Assembly: GCA_030615765.1 (NCBI GenBank)
Contig: JAUWYP010000007.1
Span: 17,281 to 81,280, forward strand
Source of the DNA: Dehalococcoidia bacterium
GTDB taxonomy: Bacteria > Chloroflexota > Dehalococcoidia > SM23-28-2
Length of the DNA stretch: 64,000 bases
Direction of reading: 5' to 3'
Below, one piece after another: positions 1-9,009 of this stretch (position 1 is the first letter of the stretch; the number at the start of each line of letters is the position of its first letter). A program made the position numbers and the translations under genes. The notes under the pieces were generated by a model. It was not told where the DNA came from. It did not search any database and saw only the letters and a list, made by a program, of their open reading frames with translations.

Positions 1-202
1 GGTATGGAAGATGAGATCAGGAAGCTGGCCGATGAATATCTCCATTGCTGGTAACATTGAAGGTTGTCACCATTCGACACGCCTCTAACCAAAAAGTCTG
101 GTGGCCTGAAATAACTCTACTTCGGGCCGGCCCGCGCCCTCCTGGAGGGCTTGCAGGCCCGGCTGGAGGAACTGACGTAGGCCTCACAGTATGGCAACAA
201 CG
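1..202 (+). other. Window edge, no confident gene; possible C-terminal relics
   Basis: No complete gene is visible. In plus frame 1 a short open stretch runs from the window edge to a TAA at 52-54. In the same frame a second open stretch (115-180) ends in a TAG and reads like a leucine/glutamate-rich helical C-terminus (ARLEELT at the end). Stops at 58-60 and 112-114 separate them, so they could be two relics or chance. The strong plus-strand terminator just downstream suggests that a plus-strand transcript once ended here. Confidence 0.25.
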
Positions 203-235
203 AAGGGCCTGAGCAGATGTGCTCAGGCCCTTTTT
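203..235 (+). terminator. Intrinsic terminator
   Basis: A 13-bp perfect inverted repeat (arms 203-215 and 220-232, core GGGCCTGAGCA) with a 4-nt loop runs straight into TTTTT. It is oriented for a plus-strand transcript arriving from the left. The arms are AT-flanked and nearly symmetric, so it may also stop the glnA transcript from the other side. Confidence 0.85.
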
Positions 236-255
236 CTGGCCAGCGAGCTCGGCCT

Positions 256-1587
256 CTACAGGACAGGCAAATAGCGGTTGATCTCGTAGTCCGTGACGTG
301 GCGGCGGTAGTCGCTCCACTCGATGAGCTTGTTCTTGAGAAGGATTTCGTACAGGTGGTCGCCCAGGCAGTGCTGCAGTAGCTCGCTCTGCTCGGCCAGC
401 TGGATGGCCTCGTATAGGCTGCCCGGCAGGTGGGCGACGCCCCGCCGCTCCCGCTCATCCGCTGTCATCTGAAAGACGTTCTCCTCCACCGGCTCGGGGC
501 AAGGGTACTCCTTCTCGATGCCCTCCAGGCCGGCTGCCAGCATCACGGCGAAGGCCAGGTAGGGGCTGCAGGCTGGATCGGGAGAGCGGTACTCGATGCG
601 CGCGTCTTCCTCTTTGCCCGGCTTGTATTCGGGCACGCGGATGAGGTCGGAGCGATTGCGCAGGGCCCAGGAGAGATAGACCGGCGCCTCATAGCCCGGC
701 ACCAGCCGCTTGTAGGAGTTCACCCACTGGTTGGTAACGATGGTTATCTCGCGGGCGTGGCGGAGCAGACCGGCGACGTAGCTCTTGGCGATGGCCGACA
801 GGTGGTACTTATCCTTGGCATCGAAGAAGGCGTTGCGCTCGCCCCGGAACAGGGACTGATGGACATGCATGCCACTGCCGTTCTGGTCGGCCAGGGGCTT
901 GGGCATGAAGGTGGCGTAGACCCCGTGCCTGAGGGCGACCTCCTTGACTATCAGGCGGTAGGTCATGGTGTTGTCGGCCATAGTGAGAGCGTCGGTGTAG
1001 CGCAGGTCGATCTCGTGCTGGCTGGGGGCCACCTCGTGGTGACTGGCCTCCACCCTGATGCCCACCTCTTCCAGGGCCAGGACAGTCTCTCGCCGTAGGT
1101 CGGTGGCGGCGTCCAGAGGGGTGAGGTCGAAGTAGCCGCCCTTATCCAGGAGGACGGTGCCCTCGGGGCTGGCGAAGTAGAAGTACTCGAGCTCGGGGGC
1201 GACGTAGAAGGTGTAGCCCAAGTCGGCGGCCCGTTTGAGGTTGCGCTTGAGGATATAGCGGGGGTCCCCCTCGAACGGCTGGCCGCCGGGCAGGAGGATG
1301 TCGCAGAAGACGCGGGCCACCCGATTCGCAGCGGGGCGCCAGGGGAGGATGGCGAAGGTATTAGGGTCGGGCATGGCCACCATGTCGCTCTCGTCGATGC
1401 GGGCGAAGCCCTCAATGGAGGAGCCGTCAAAGCCGATACCCTCCTCCAGAGCCTCTTCCAGCTCCTCCACAGTGATGGCCACGCTCTTGAGGTTGCCCAA
1501 GATGTCGGAGAACCACAAGCGGATGAACTTGACATCCTGCTCTTTGGCCATCTGGAGGACGTATTCTTTGCTCTCGCTGGTGCTCAT
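256..1587 (-). CDS. glnA: Type I glutamine synthetase (GSI-alpha-like)
   Basis: This is the cytosolic enzyme that joins ammonia to glutamate with ATP, the entry point of nitrogen assimilation. The 443-residue product shows the GSI landmarks in order: an N-terminal beta-grasp segment with the GFDGSSIEGF loop, and the catalytic part with the ATP-site signature PLADQNGSGMHVHQSL. The length (about 440) and the C-terminus (EWSDYRRHVTDYEINRYLP) match the alpha subtype, and I see no KNLYDLP-type adenylylation loop, so control by adenylylation is unlikely. The ATG at 1587 is preceded by GGGGGAGG about 9 nt upstream. An in-frame extension to 1848 would run into lipA and lacks family similarity. It is divergent from lipA. 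Confidence 0.95.
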   Translation of the reverse strand: MSTSESKEYVLQMAKEQDVKFIRLWFSDILGNLKSVAITVEELEEALEEGIGFDGSSIEGFARIDESDMVAMPDPNTFAILPWRPAANRVARVFCDILLPGGQPFEGDPRYILKRNLKRAADLGYTFYVAPELEYFYFASPEGTVLLDKGGYFDLTPLDAATDLRRETVLALEEVGIRVEASHHEVAPSQHEIDLRYTDALTMADNTMTYRLIVKEVALRHGVYATFMPKPLADQNGSGMHVHQSLFRGERNAFFDAKDKYHLSAIAKSYVAGLLRHAREITIVTNQWVNSYKRLVPGYEAPVYLSWALRNRSDLIRVPEYKPGKEEDARIEYRSPDPACSPYLAFAVMLAAGLEGIEKEYPCPEPVEENVFQMTADERERRGVAHLPGSLYEAIQLAEQSELLQHCLGDHLYEILLKNKLIEWSDYRRHVTDYEINRYLPVL

Positions 1588-1812
1588 GGCGTCAACCTCC
1601 CCCTGTGGTGGCATCATCTTAGCGCAAGAGAGCCTTGGGAGGCTAGGCCCCAGGCCTCTGATTTTTCCGCCGTCACTCGTGGGGGCTACCCAACGGTCAG
1701 GACGCAGTCGCGGCTGGCACGGACCCAGTAGCCCTGGCCGGGGCCCATCTCCTTGGGCCCAATTGTCCCCGATGAAGACCAGAGCCCCTGCCCAGCGGTG
1801 GCAGCCTGCCGG

Positions 1813-1821
1813 TGTTATGAT
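1813..1821 (+). promoter_or_regulatory. Extended -10 promoter for lipA
   Basis: TGTTATGAT is an extended -10 (TGn plus TATGAT at 1816-1821). A start about 7 nt downstream would leave a 5-nt leader before the ATG at 1833. There is no clear Shine-Dalgarno, so the mRNA may be nearly leaderless. This is sequence inference only. Confidence 0.4.
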
Positions 1822-1832
1822 AGGGAACGCTG

Positions 1833-2744
1833 ATGGCTGCTGAAGCACTGGTGAGCGAGCAGCGGCCGCGCAAACCAGCGTGGCTGAAGGTGCCCTTCCC
1901 TGGCGGGCCGCGCTACCTGCGCCTGAAGGCCATACTGCGAGCCTCGGGCCTGCACACCGTCTGCGAGGAGGCCCGCTGCCCCAACATCGGCGAGTGCTTC
2001 CAGGCCGGCACCGCTACCTTCATGATCCTGGGCGACGTATGTAGCCGCGCCTGCCACTTCTGCGCCGTCAGGAGCGGGCAGCCGGTCGGCCTGGACAGCG
2101 AGGAGCCCCTGCGAGTGGCCGAGGTGGTGCGCCGTCTAGGCCTGAGGCATGCCGTCATCACCTCTGTCACCCGCGACGACCTACCCGACGGTGGTGCGGC
2201 TGTCTTCGCCGATGCCATCCACCAGATTCGCGGCCTGTCACCGACCACCAGCGTGGAGGTGCTCGTCCCCGATTTCCAGGGCTCGCAACAGGCGCTGGCC
2301 ACGCTCATAGCGGCGCGGCCGGATATCCTCAACCATAACCTGGAGACGGTGCGCCGCCTTTATCCGCGTGTGCGCCCCAACGCCGTATACGAGCGCTCGC
2401 TGGAGCTTCTGGCCAGGGCCAAGGCCCTCGATCCCACCATCCCCACCAAGAGCGGCCTGATGGTGGGCCTGGGGGAAACTCGCGAAGAGCTCTTGGAAGC
2501 CATGGGTGATCTGGTGGCGGTCGGCTGCGACATACTGACCATCGGTCAGTACTTGCAGCCCATGCCGAAGCTACTGCCGGTGGCTCGCTACTACTGGCCC
2601 CAGGAATTCCGGGAACTGGCCGAAGAGGGCCAGCGCCTGGGATTGCGCCACGTGGAGGCGGGACCGCTGGTGCGTAGCTCGTACCATGCCGAAAGCCAAA
2701 TCCAGAATATTTCTGGCCTTGTTCGAAGGCGAACCCTAGGCTAG
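1833..2744 (+). CDS. lipA: Lipoyl synthase
   Basis: A radical-SAM enzyme that inserts two sulfurs into protein-bound octanoyl groups to make lipoate for 2-oxoacid dehydrogenases and the glycine cleavage system. Both iron-sulfur motifs are visible: the auxiliary cluster CX4CX5C ([12 protein letters not shown]) near residue 46 and the radical-SAM CX3CX2C (CSRACHFC) near residue 70. The C-terminal RSSYHAE supplies the conserved serine ligand of the auxiliary cluster. The length of 303 residues is normal. No lipB or H-protein gene is adjacent. It lies head-to-head with glnA. Confidence 0.96.
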   Translation: MAAEALVSEQRPRKPAWLKVPFPGGPRYLRLKAILRASGLHTVCEEARCPNIGECFQAGTATFMILGDVCSRACHFCAVRSGQPVGLDSEEPLRVAEVVRRLGLRHAVITSVTRDDLPDGGAAVFADAIHQIRGLSPTTSVEVLVPDFQGSQQALATLIAARPDILNHNLETVRRLYPRVRPNAVYERSLELLARAKALDPTIPTKSGLMVGLGETREELLEAMGDLVAVGCDILTIGQYLQPMPKLLPVARYYWPQEFRELAEEGQRLGLRHVEAGPLVRSSYHAESQIQNISGLVRRRTLG

Positions 2745-2766
2745 AATGTGACAGGATTCACTTTCG

Positions 2767-2964
2767 ATGAGGAACGTCGACAAGCCCCGCAGTGTAAAGG
2801 CAAAGAAGGGCAGAGCGCCTCGGCGGCGGGCAAGCAGTCGCAAGGACGCCGAGAAGAGGGGCGAGAGCCAAGCCGAGCGGGGCTTTCTGTTTGAGGACCC
2901 TTATTGGGACGAGGTCTTCTGCTCCTACTATGACCCTACCCTGGGTACCTGTTGTCGCAGATAG
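2767..2964 (+). CDS. Small hypothetical protein, basic N-terminus
   Basis: A 65-residue open frame that starts 22 nt after lipA. The first 40 residues are rich in Lys/Arg and the last 25 are acidic and aromatic (FEDPYWDEVF) and end in CCRR. I recognise no family. Its spacing after lipA and the codon choice are compatible with a real gene in the lipA transcript, but there is no strong ribosome-binding site and it may be spurious. Confidence 0.4.
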   Translation: MRNVDKPRSVKAKKGRAPRRRASSRKDAEKRGESQAERGFLFEDPYWDEVFCSYYDPTLGTCCRR

Positions 2965-3010
2965 CCAGAATGCGGTTTCACCGTACCGGTTGTGAGATGA
3001 GGAGGGTTGA

Positions 3011-4420
3011 ATGGTAGCGATAGCATCCTACGGAGCCTATATACCCATCTACCGGTTGGGACGCCAGGAGATGGCCCAAGCTTGGGGCATTCCCGGCGTA
3101 CCCGGGGAGCGCTCGGTGGCCAACGCCGACGAGGATAGCATCACCATGGGCGCCGCCGCTGCCTTCGAGTGCGTGGCAGGCATCGACCCGGCCAGTATCG
3201 ACGGTGTGTACTTCGCCAGCACCACTCCGCCCTATACTGAGAAGCAGTGCGCTTCCGTGGTTGCTGGCGCCCTGGACTTGCGCCAGGACATCTTTACGGC
3301 CGATTTCACCGATTCCGTCCGCGCGGCCACCGTGGCCATGAGGGCAGCCTACGACGCCATCGAGAGCGGCTCGGCCAAGAGCGTGCTGGTGGTGGCGGCG
3401 GACAATCGTCCGGCCGAGCCGGAGACGATGTGGGAGCAGCTCCTGGGCGACGGCGCCGCTGCCTTCCTTCTATCCAAGGAAGGCCCAGCCACTGTTCGTG
3501 GCTTCCAGTCCGTCACCAGCGAGGTTATCGGCCCCTGGCGGCGCTCCGATGACCGGTATGTGCGCGCCTTCGAGCCGAAGCTGGACACTAAATACGGCTA
3601 CATGGTCAGCATGGTGGCCGCGGCGAAGGCGCTGGCGGAGAAGGAGGGCCTTGGCCCTAAGGACATAAGCAAGGGGGTCTTTTCCGCTGGCGATCCCCGC
3701 GCCCACGCCGTCCTCGGCCGCCAGCTAGGCCTGGAGATGCCCCAGCTCCAGGACACGGGTTTCCTCTTGCTGGGCAACACAGGCACGCCCCAGGTGCTGA
3801 TGATGCTGGCGGCGACCCTGGACATGGCCAAGGCCGGCGACAAGCTCCTGGTGGCCAACTACGGTGACGGCGCTGATGCCTTCCTGGTGGAGGTCAACGA
3901 CGCCTTCCCTACCGTCGCCGGCAAGAGACCGCTTCAGACCTACCTCATGAACAAGCGGATGCTTCCCAACTACAACGCCTACGCGTCCTTCCGCAAGCTC
4001 ATGGACAGGGACAGGTATGTTCCCCCCTCGTCGCCTGTTACCTACTGGCGGGACAGCAAGATGGAGCTGGCGCTCTACGGCTCCCGCTGCCGCAAGTGCG
4101 GCACGGTGCAGTACCCGCCGGCGCGGGTGTGCGTGGAGTGTGGGACAAAGGATGAGCTGGACGACGTACAGCTGGCCCGCAAGGGGACGGTGTTCACCTT
4201 CACCCTCGACCATCTGGTGGGCGGCGAGTACCTGAGCACCCCCGTCCCCAGGATTGTGGTTGAATTGGAGGGAGGGGGCCGCATCTTCCTGCAGATGACC
4301 GACTGCGACCCCAAGGAGGTGAGCATCGGCATGCCAGTGGAGTTCACCTTGCGTCGGCTCCACGAGGGGGCAGGATTCCACAACTACTACTGGAAGTGCC
4401 AGCCGGTGAGGGGAGGCTAA
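3011..4420 (+). CDS. KAS III/HMG-CoA synthase-like protein fused to DUF35 OB-fold
   Basis: The first about 335 residues have the thiolase-fold layout of 3-oxoacyl-ACP synthase III and HMG-CoA synthase (GDGAAAFLL, LLLGNTGTPQ, NYGDGADAFLVE). The last about 110 residues form a DUF35 unit: a rubredoxin-like zinc ribbon (CRKCG and CVECG) and an OB-fold (KGTVFTFTLDHL). In archaea, separate DUF35 proteins bridge acetoacetyl-CoA thiolase and HMG-CoA synthase; here DUF35 is fused and a thiolase gene follows directly, suggesting a two-protein acyl-CoA complex. Where KAS III/HMGCS carry the nucleophilic Cys, this protein shows Asp-Ser (about residues 101-102), so it may not be a normal condensing enzyme. 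The SD GAGGAGGG precedes the ATG. Confidence 0.8.
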   Translation: MVAIASYGAYIPIYRLGRQEMAQAWGIPGVPGERSVANADEDSITMGAAAAFECVAGIDPASIDGVYFASTTPPYTEKQCASVVAGALDLRQDIFTADFTDSVRAATVAMRAAYDAIESGSAKSVLVVAADNRPAEPETMWEQLLGDGAAAFLLSKEGPATVRGFQSVTSEVIGPWRRSDDRYVRAFEPKLDTKYGYMVSMVAAAKALAEKEGLGPKDISKGVFSAGDPRAHAVLGRQLGLEMPQLQDTGFLLLGNTGTPQVLMMLAATLDMAKAGDKLLVANYGDGADAFLVEVNDAFPTVAGKRPLQTYLMNKRMLPNYNAYASFRKLMDRDRYVPPSSPVTYWRDSKMELALYGSRCRKCGTVQYPPARVCVECGTKDELDDVQLARKGTVFTFTLDHLVGGEYLSTPVPRIVVELEGGGRIFLQMTDCDPKEVSIGMPVEFTLRRLHEGAGFHNYYWKCQPVRGG

Positions 4421-4456
4421 GCCTTCTCGCTGACGCTGCGGTGAAAAGGAGGAGAC

Positions 4457-5620
4457 ATGCCAGGGATTAAGGATCGAGTGGCTATCGTCGGCGTTGGTTG
4501 CACCAAGTTCGGCGAGATCTGGGAGAAAGACCAGGAGGACCTGCTGGTAGAGGCGGTGTACGAGGCTCTGGACGACGCCGGCATCACCCCCCAGGACATC
4601 GAGGCAGCCTGGGTGGGGGTGATGTACAGCTTCACCGGTATGTCCGGAGGCACATTCGCCGAGCCCATGAAGCTTTTCGGCAAGCCCGTTACCCGGGTAG
4701 AGAACTTCTGCGCCTCCGGCATGGACGCCTTCCGCAACGCCTGCTTCGCCGTGGCCGCCGGCGTCTACGACATCGTGGTTGCCTGCGGGGTGGAAAAGCT
4801 CCTGGACCAGGGCTCCAGCGGCCTGCCCATGGAGGGGGGCCACCCAGTGATGGGCGGAACTAGCGCACCGGGCATGTTCGCTCTGGCTGCCACCCGCGCC
4901 TTTCACGAGTGGGGCTGGACCAAGGAGGACCTGGCGCACGTGGCCGTCAAGAACCACAAGAATGGCGTCGCCCACCCTAAGGCCCACTTCCGTCGGGCAA
5001 TCACCGTTGACGACGTCCTGAAGGCCCCGATGATCGCCTCGCCCCTGGGCCGCTTCGACTGCTGCGCCATGTCCGATGGCTCCGCCGCCCTGGTGGTCAC
5101 TCGGCCGGAGATCGCCAAGACAATGAAGCATAAGGACGACTATGTGGTGGCCAAGGCCAACGCCCTCGCTGTTGACTCCACCTTCCCTATGTGGAGGCCG
5201 GGCTTCAACTGGCTGGGCTTCCCAGCCACCAAGAAGGCGTCTGCCATGGCTTACGAGGAGGCAGGCATTAAAGACCCTCGCAAGGAGATCAGCTTCGCCG
5301 AGGTGCATGACTGCTTCACCATCACCGAGCTGCTCAACATGGGCGACCTGGGCTTCGTCGATCCGTCCAAGGCGGCCGAGGCTGTCCGCGACGGCATGAC
5401 GGAGGTGGAGGGGGACATCCCCGTCAACCCCAGCGGCGGCCTCAAGTGCTTCGGCCACCCCATCGGCGCCACCGGCTGCCGCATGCTGTACGAGGTGACC
5501 AAGCAACTCCAGGGGCGAGCCGACGGCATGCAGGTGAAGGACCCCGTCCTGGGCATGGCCCACAACCTGGGCGGGCCGGCCTCCGTCTGCTCGGTAACTA
5601 TCCTGGGCCGCCACGACTAG
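4457..5620 (+). CDS. Thiolase-family protein (SCP-x/acetyl-CoA acetyltransferase type)
   Basis: A 387-residue thiolase-fold protein. The acyl-accepting Cys lies in NFCASGMDAF (Cys85) and the catalytic His in GHPIGATG near residue 332. The C-terminal motif is NLGGPASVCSVTIL, typical of the SCP-x/lipid-transfer-type thiolases that pair with DUF35 proteins. It would cleave or form C-C bonds in acyl-CoA; the substrate is unknown. It starts 36 nt after the KAS III-DUF35 gene with a strong AAGGAGGAG site, so the two are probably co-transcribed and form a complex. Confidence 0.85.
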   Translation: MPGIKDRVAIVGVGCTKFGEIWEKDQEDLLVEAVYEALDDAGITPQDIEAAWVGVMYSFTGMSGGTFAEPMKLFGKPVTRVENFCASGMDAFRNACFAVAAGVYDIVVACGVEKLLDQGSSGLPMEGGHPVMGGTSAPGMFALAATRAFHEWGWTKEDLAHVAVKNHKNGVAHPKAHFRRAITVDDVLKAPMIASPLGRFDCCAMSDGSAALVVTRPEIAKTMKHKDDYVVAKANALAVDSTFPMWRPGFNWLGFPATKKASAMAYEEAGIKDPRKEISFAEVHDCFTITELLNMGDLGFVDPSKAAEAVRDGMTEVEGDIPVNPSGGLKCFGHPIGATGCRMLYEVTKQLQGRADGMQVKDPVLGMAHNLGGPASVCSVTILGRHD

Positions 5621-5651
5621 CGACGAGAAAAACGCCGTACCCCGGTTATCC

Positions 5652-5690
5652 AAACGGGGTTCCCGACTGATGCCGGGAACCCCGTTTGTC
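5652..5690. terminator. Stem-loop terminator after thiolase gene
   Basis: A perfect 14-bp inverted repeat (5652-5665 and 5674-5687, core CGGGGTTCCCG) with an 8-nt loop lies 31 nt after the thiolase stop. The downstream T-run is short (TTTGTCT), so it is a good stem with a modest tail. It separates the thiolase pair from the LLM gene. Confidence 0.7.
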
Positions 5691-5816
5691 TACATATGGC
5701 CGCCGACCGTAGGCTTGACGCCCTCGGCGGGGGCCAATAGAATCGAGGCGCTGTAACTGCTCGGTGTAAGGGAACCGGAATCTCTTCTGCACTGCTGGGC
5801 ACTGGGGGAAGATTAG

Positions 5817-6839
5817 ATGAAAGTGGAGACCGCTCTGCCGATAGGTGACCTGGGCCAGGTGGCCGCCGCCGCCAGGGAGGCCGAGGAGATGGGTTACGAC
5901 GGCGTCCTCTCCTTCGAGGTTGGCCACGATCCCTTCCTGCCGTTGGCCATCGCCGCCGAGCACACCCAGCGGGTCACCCTTGGCTCGGCGGTAGCCATCG
6001 CCTTCCCGCGCAGTCCGCTGACGGTGGCTCAGATGGCCTGGGACATCCAGGCCCTCTCGCGGGGGCGCCTCCTTCTGGGCCTAGGCACCCAGGTGAAGGG
6101 CCACAACGAGCGGCGCTACAGCACCCCCTGGCCCTCGCCGCCTGGGCCGCGCCTGCGAGAGTACATCCTGGTGCTGAGGGCGATCTGGGACTCCTGGCAG
6201 AACAAGAGCCGCCCCAACTTCCGGGGCAAGCACTACTCCTATACCCTCATGACCCCCTTCTTCGATCCGGGGCCCATCGAGCATCCTCACGTCGCCATCC
6301 ACATCTCGGCGGTCAATCCCTACATGTGCCGCCTGGCGGGCGAGCTGTGCGACGGCGTTCGCCTGCACGGCTTCTGCACCGCCAAGTACCTGCGGGAGGT
6401 CGTCCTGCCCAACATGGAGGCCGGGGCCAAAAAGGCCGGCCGCTCCCTGAAAGATATCGACATTTCCGGCGGCGGCTTCGTCATCACCGGCGAGAGGGAG
6501 GAGGACGTCGAGAGGCAGAAGCAGGCCATCCGCGCCCAGGTCGCCTTCTACGGCTCCACCCGAACCTACAAGGGCGTCCTGGACATCCACGGCTGGGGTG
6601 AGACCTGCCTCCGGCTGCATCGGCTGGCGGCAGCGGGCAAGTGGGCAGAGATGGGACAGCAGATCAGCGACGAGATGCTGGACCAGTTCGCCGTCATTGG
6701 CACCTATGACGAGATCGCGGCCAGGATCAAGGAGCGCTGGGGCGGCATAGTGGACCGCATCGCCTTCGCCGTCCCCATCCGTAACCAGGGAGATAAGGAG
6801 CGGCTGAAGGCGCTGATCCGCGAACTTCAGACGATCTAG
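5817..6839 (+). CDS. LLM-class flavin/F420-dependent oxidoreductase (TIGR03617-like)
   Basis: A 340-residue TIM-barrel of the luciferase-like monooxygenase family. Visible hallmarks are the N-terminal strand MKVETALP, AAREAEEMGYDGV, the substrate-loop region PRSPLTVAQMAWDIQALS and the glycine-rich GRLLLGLGTQVKGH. This subset usually uses coenzyme F420 rather than FMN with a partner reductase; that is family knowledge, not visible here. The substrate is unknown. The ATG at 5817 follows GGGGGAAG. The gene sits among acyl-CoA and SDR genes on the same strand, so it may act on a lipid or hydroaromatic intermediate. Confidence 0.85.
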   Translation: MKVETALPIGDLGQVAAAAREAEEMGYDGVLSFEVGHDPFLPLAIAAEHTQRVTLGSAVAIAFPRSPLTVAQMAWDIQALSRGRLLLGLGTQVKGHNERRYSTPWPSPPGPRLREYILVLRAIWDSWQNKSRPNFRGKHYSYTLMTPFFDPGPIEHPHVAIHISAVNPYMCRLAGELCDGVRLHGFCTAKYLREVVLPNMEAGAKKAGRSLKDIDISGGGFVITGEREEDVERQKQAIRAQVAFYGSTRTYKGVLDIHGWGETCLRLHRLAAAGKWAEMGQQISDEMLDQFAVIGTYDEIAARIKERWGGIVDRIAFAVPIRNQGDKERLKALIRELQTI

Positions 6840-6900
6840 ACGCCGGCCGCCCTCACCTGTACCCTCGACCTGCTGCCCAGGGGGGCGAACGGAGGATGAG

Positions 6901-7806
6901 ATGATCTTGGTGGCAGGTGGCACCGGATTCGTGGGCGGTGGCATCGTGCGCGAGCTGGCCCGCCGCGGCAAGCCGGTGGCCGTCCTGACCCGCAACGCGG
7001 CCAAGGCGGCGACTCGCTTTCCCTACATCGAGGTCGAGTACCGCGAGGGGGATGTGAGAGACCCGGCGAGCTTGGCCGCCGCCGTTCAGGGGGCGGAGGT
7101 GGTCATCGGCTGCGTCCAGTTCCCCAACTCGCCCATCGAGAATCGGCGGCGAGGCTATACCTTCGAGGAGGTCGATGCCGCCGGCACCGAGCGCCTGGTA
7201 GAGGCAGCCAAGGCGGCAGGCGTCCAGCGCTACATCTACGTGAGCGGCGCCGGCGCCTCGCCCGACTCCGAGTACCACTGGTTCCGGGCCAAATGGCGGG
7301 CGGAGACGGCCGTTAGAGATAGCGGCGTCACCTACGTGATCTTTCGGCCGTCCTGGGTCTATGGGCCGGAGGACCGCAGTCTCAACCGTTTCCTGACGAT
7401 GAGCCGCTTTTTCCCCTTTGTGCCCATTATCGGCATTGGCAGCAGGCAGCGGCTGCAGCCGGTGTTCATCGACGACCTGGGCTGGGCCGTGGCAGAGGCA
7501 GTGGACAACCGGGCAGCAGACAACAGGGTGTTCGAGATAGGCGGCCCAGAGGTGCTGACCATGAAGGAAATCATCCGCACGGGCCTGGAAGTGATGGACA
7601 GGCGGCGCTTCCTCCTGCCCGTCCCCAAGGTGCTGATAAAGGCCCAGTCCGCCCTGTTGCAGTTCCTGCCGGGGCCTCCCTTGACGCCCGATGCTATCGA
7701 CTTCATAACGATGGATGGCCTGGCCGACAGCTCGGAGCTGGTCGAGACGCTCGGCCTGCGGCTCACGCCCCTCAGAGAAGGCCTAGCCACCTACCTGGTG
7801 GCCTAG
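6901..7806 (+). CDS. NAD(P)-binding atypical SDR (NDUFA9-like)
   Basis: A 301-residue Rossmann protein that begins with the nucleotide-binding loop VAGGTGFVGG. It has the extended-SDR segments YVSGAGAS and RPSWVYGP but lacks a clear catalytic YxxxK, as usual for the complex-I NDUFA9/atypical-SDR group. Such proteins bind NAD(P)H and may be structural, quinone-linked or act as sugar/lipid epimerases. GGAGG lies 5 nt before the ATG at 6901. Its neighbours are the LLM gene upstream and SDR genes downstream. Confidence 0.8.
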   Translation: MILVAGGTGFVGGGIVRELARRGKPVAVLTRNAAKAATRFPYIEVEYREGDVRDPASLAAAVQGAEVVIGCVQFPNSPIENRRRGYTFEEVDAAGTERLVEAAKAAGVQRYIYVSGAGASPDSEYHWFRAKWRAETAVRDSGVTYVIFRPSWVYGPEDRSLNRFLTMSRFFPFVPIIGIGSRQRLQPVFIDDLGWAVAEAVDNRAADNRVFEIGGPEVLTMKEIIRTGLEVMDRRRFLLPVPKVLIKAQSALLQFLPGPPLTPDAIDFITMDGLADSSELVETLGLRLTPLREGLATYLVA

Positions 7807-7977
7807 GGAGGGCCGGATTGGGCAACATTTTGGGGGATTGCGCTCGGCGCTGCTGGTGGTAAGATTGTGCTCGGCGGAACAATCGAACCACCGCCGAGGC
7901 GTTGCGGTCGGCGATGTCAGGCGGTGATCTGCCCAAGGTGAGTAATTGTTGTAGCCAGTCTCAGAGAGGAGGCAAAC

Positions 7978-8883
7978 ATGGCTGAGGTTCGATTCGACGG
8001 AAGGGTGGCCATCGTCACCGGCGCCGGCGGCGGGCTGGGGCGCACGCACGCCCTTTTGCTAGCGTCCCGCGGCGCTAAGGTGGTGGTCAACGACCTGGGA
8101 GGCGCCTTCGATGGCACCGGCGCCGGCACCACAATGGCGGAGAAAGTGGCGGAGGAGATCCGCTCTGCCGGGGGCGAGGCGGTGCCAAACTACGACGGTG
8201 TGGACACCTGGCAGGGTGGCCAGGCCATCGTAAAGACCGCCCTGGACGCCTTTGGAAAGGTGGACATCCTTATCAACAACGCCGGTATCCTCCGCGACAA
8301 GTCCTTCATGAAGATGGACGAAGAGGACATCGACAAGGTGCTGTCGGTGCACCTGAAGGGTGCCTTCAACGTGACCAAGGCAGCTTTCCCCGTGATGAGG
8401 GAGAACAACTACGGTCGCATCGTCATGACCACATCGGCTACCGGGCTGTACGGAAACTTCGGCCAGGCCAACTACGGCGCGGCCAAGTTGGGCCTGGTGG
8501 GGTTCATGAACACCCTCAAGATAGAGGGAGCCCGATACAACATCCTGGTCAACACCATCGCCCCCATAGCCGGTACGCGGATGACGGCCACGGTCATGCC
8601 GCCGGACATGGTGGATAAGCTGAAGCCGGACTACGTGTCGCCCATCGTGGCCTACATGTGCTCCGAGGAGTGCACCGATAGCGGCATCGTCTTCGTGGCG
8701 GGCGCCGGCTACTTCTCGCGGGCTGTCATGGTAGAGGGGCCGGGTATCACCCTGGACGCCAAGAAGGGCATCAGCATCGAAGACATCAGGGACCGGCTGG
8801 AGGACATCAAGAAGCTGGAGGGAGCGCAGCCCTTCAACCAGTCCAACGAAGAGATCGCCCGCCTCAGTGCCGCCCTGGCCTAA
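7978..8883 (+). CDS. SDR dehydrogenase, MFE-2/HSD17B4-type 3-hydroxyacyl-CoA dehydrogenase-like
   Basis: Classical short-chain dehydrogenase of 301 residues: the cofactor loop TGAGGGLGRTHAL, the NDLGGAFDGTG insert typical of peroxisomal MFE-2-like enzymes, NNAG, a serine (TTSATGLYGN) and the YGAAK catalytic pair. The family oxidises 3-hydroxyacyl-CoA with NAD+ in beta-oxidation. The C-terminal extension after about residue 250 is also usual for this subgroup. A strong GAGAGGAGG precedes the ATG. It fits the acyl-CoA theme of the thiolase pair upstream. Confidence 0.88.
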   Translation: MAEVRFDGRVAIVTGAGGGLGRTHALLLASRGAKVVVNDLGGAFDGTGAGTTMAEKVAEEIRSAGGEAVPNYDGVDTWQGGQAIVKTALDAFGKVDILINNAGILRDKSFMKMDEEDIDKVLSVHLKGAFNVTKAAFPVMRENNYGRIVMTTSATGLYGNFGQANYGAAKLGLVGFMNTLKIEGARYNILVNTIAPIAGTRMTATVMPPDMVDKLKPDYVSPIVAYMCSEECTDSGIVFVAGAGYFSRAVMVEGPGITLDAKKGISIEDIRDRLEDIKKLEGAQPFNQSNEEIARLSAALA

Positions 8884-9009
8884 CGAGCCTTATAGCAATA
8901 ACGTCTGCCGGCGCTCAGGATGCCGGGCCTTTAGCCGTTCGGCTTGGCAGCGCTATGGTAATGGTGGAGACACCTGGGCCTTGCGGGCCTGATTTCGATC
9001 TGCTAGCGG

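Noticed and set aside
1588..1848. In-frame N-terminal extension of glnA
   Set aside because: The ATG at 1587 has a strong ribosome-binding site and matches the family start; the extension overlaps the lipA start and has no glutamine synthetase similarity.
3725..5653. 642-codon open frame on the minus strand
   Set aside because: It is antisense to the KAS III-DUF35 and thiolase genes. GC-rich third positions keep the complement open; its product has no recognisable domain.
8908..8930. Terminator after the MFE-2-like SDR gene
   Set aside because: Only a 5-bp CCGGC/GCCGG stem followed by GCCTTTAG; too weak to report.
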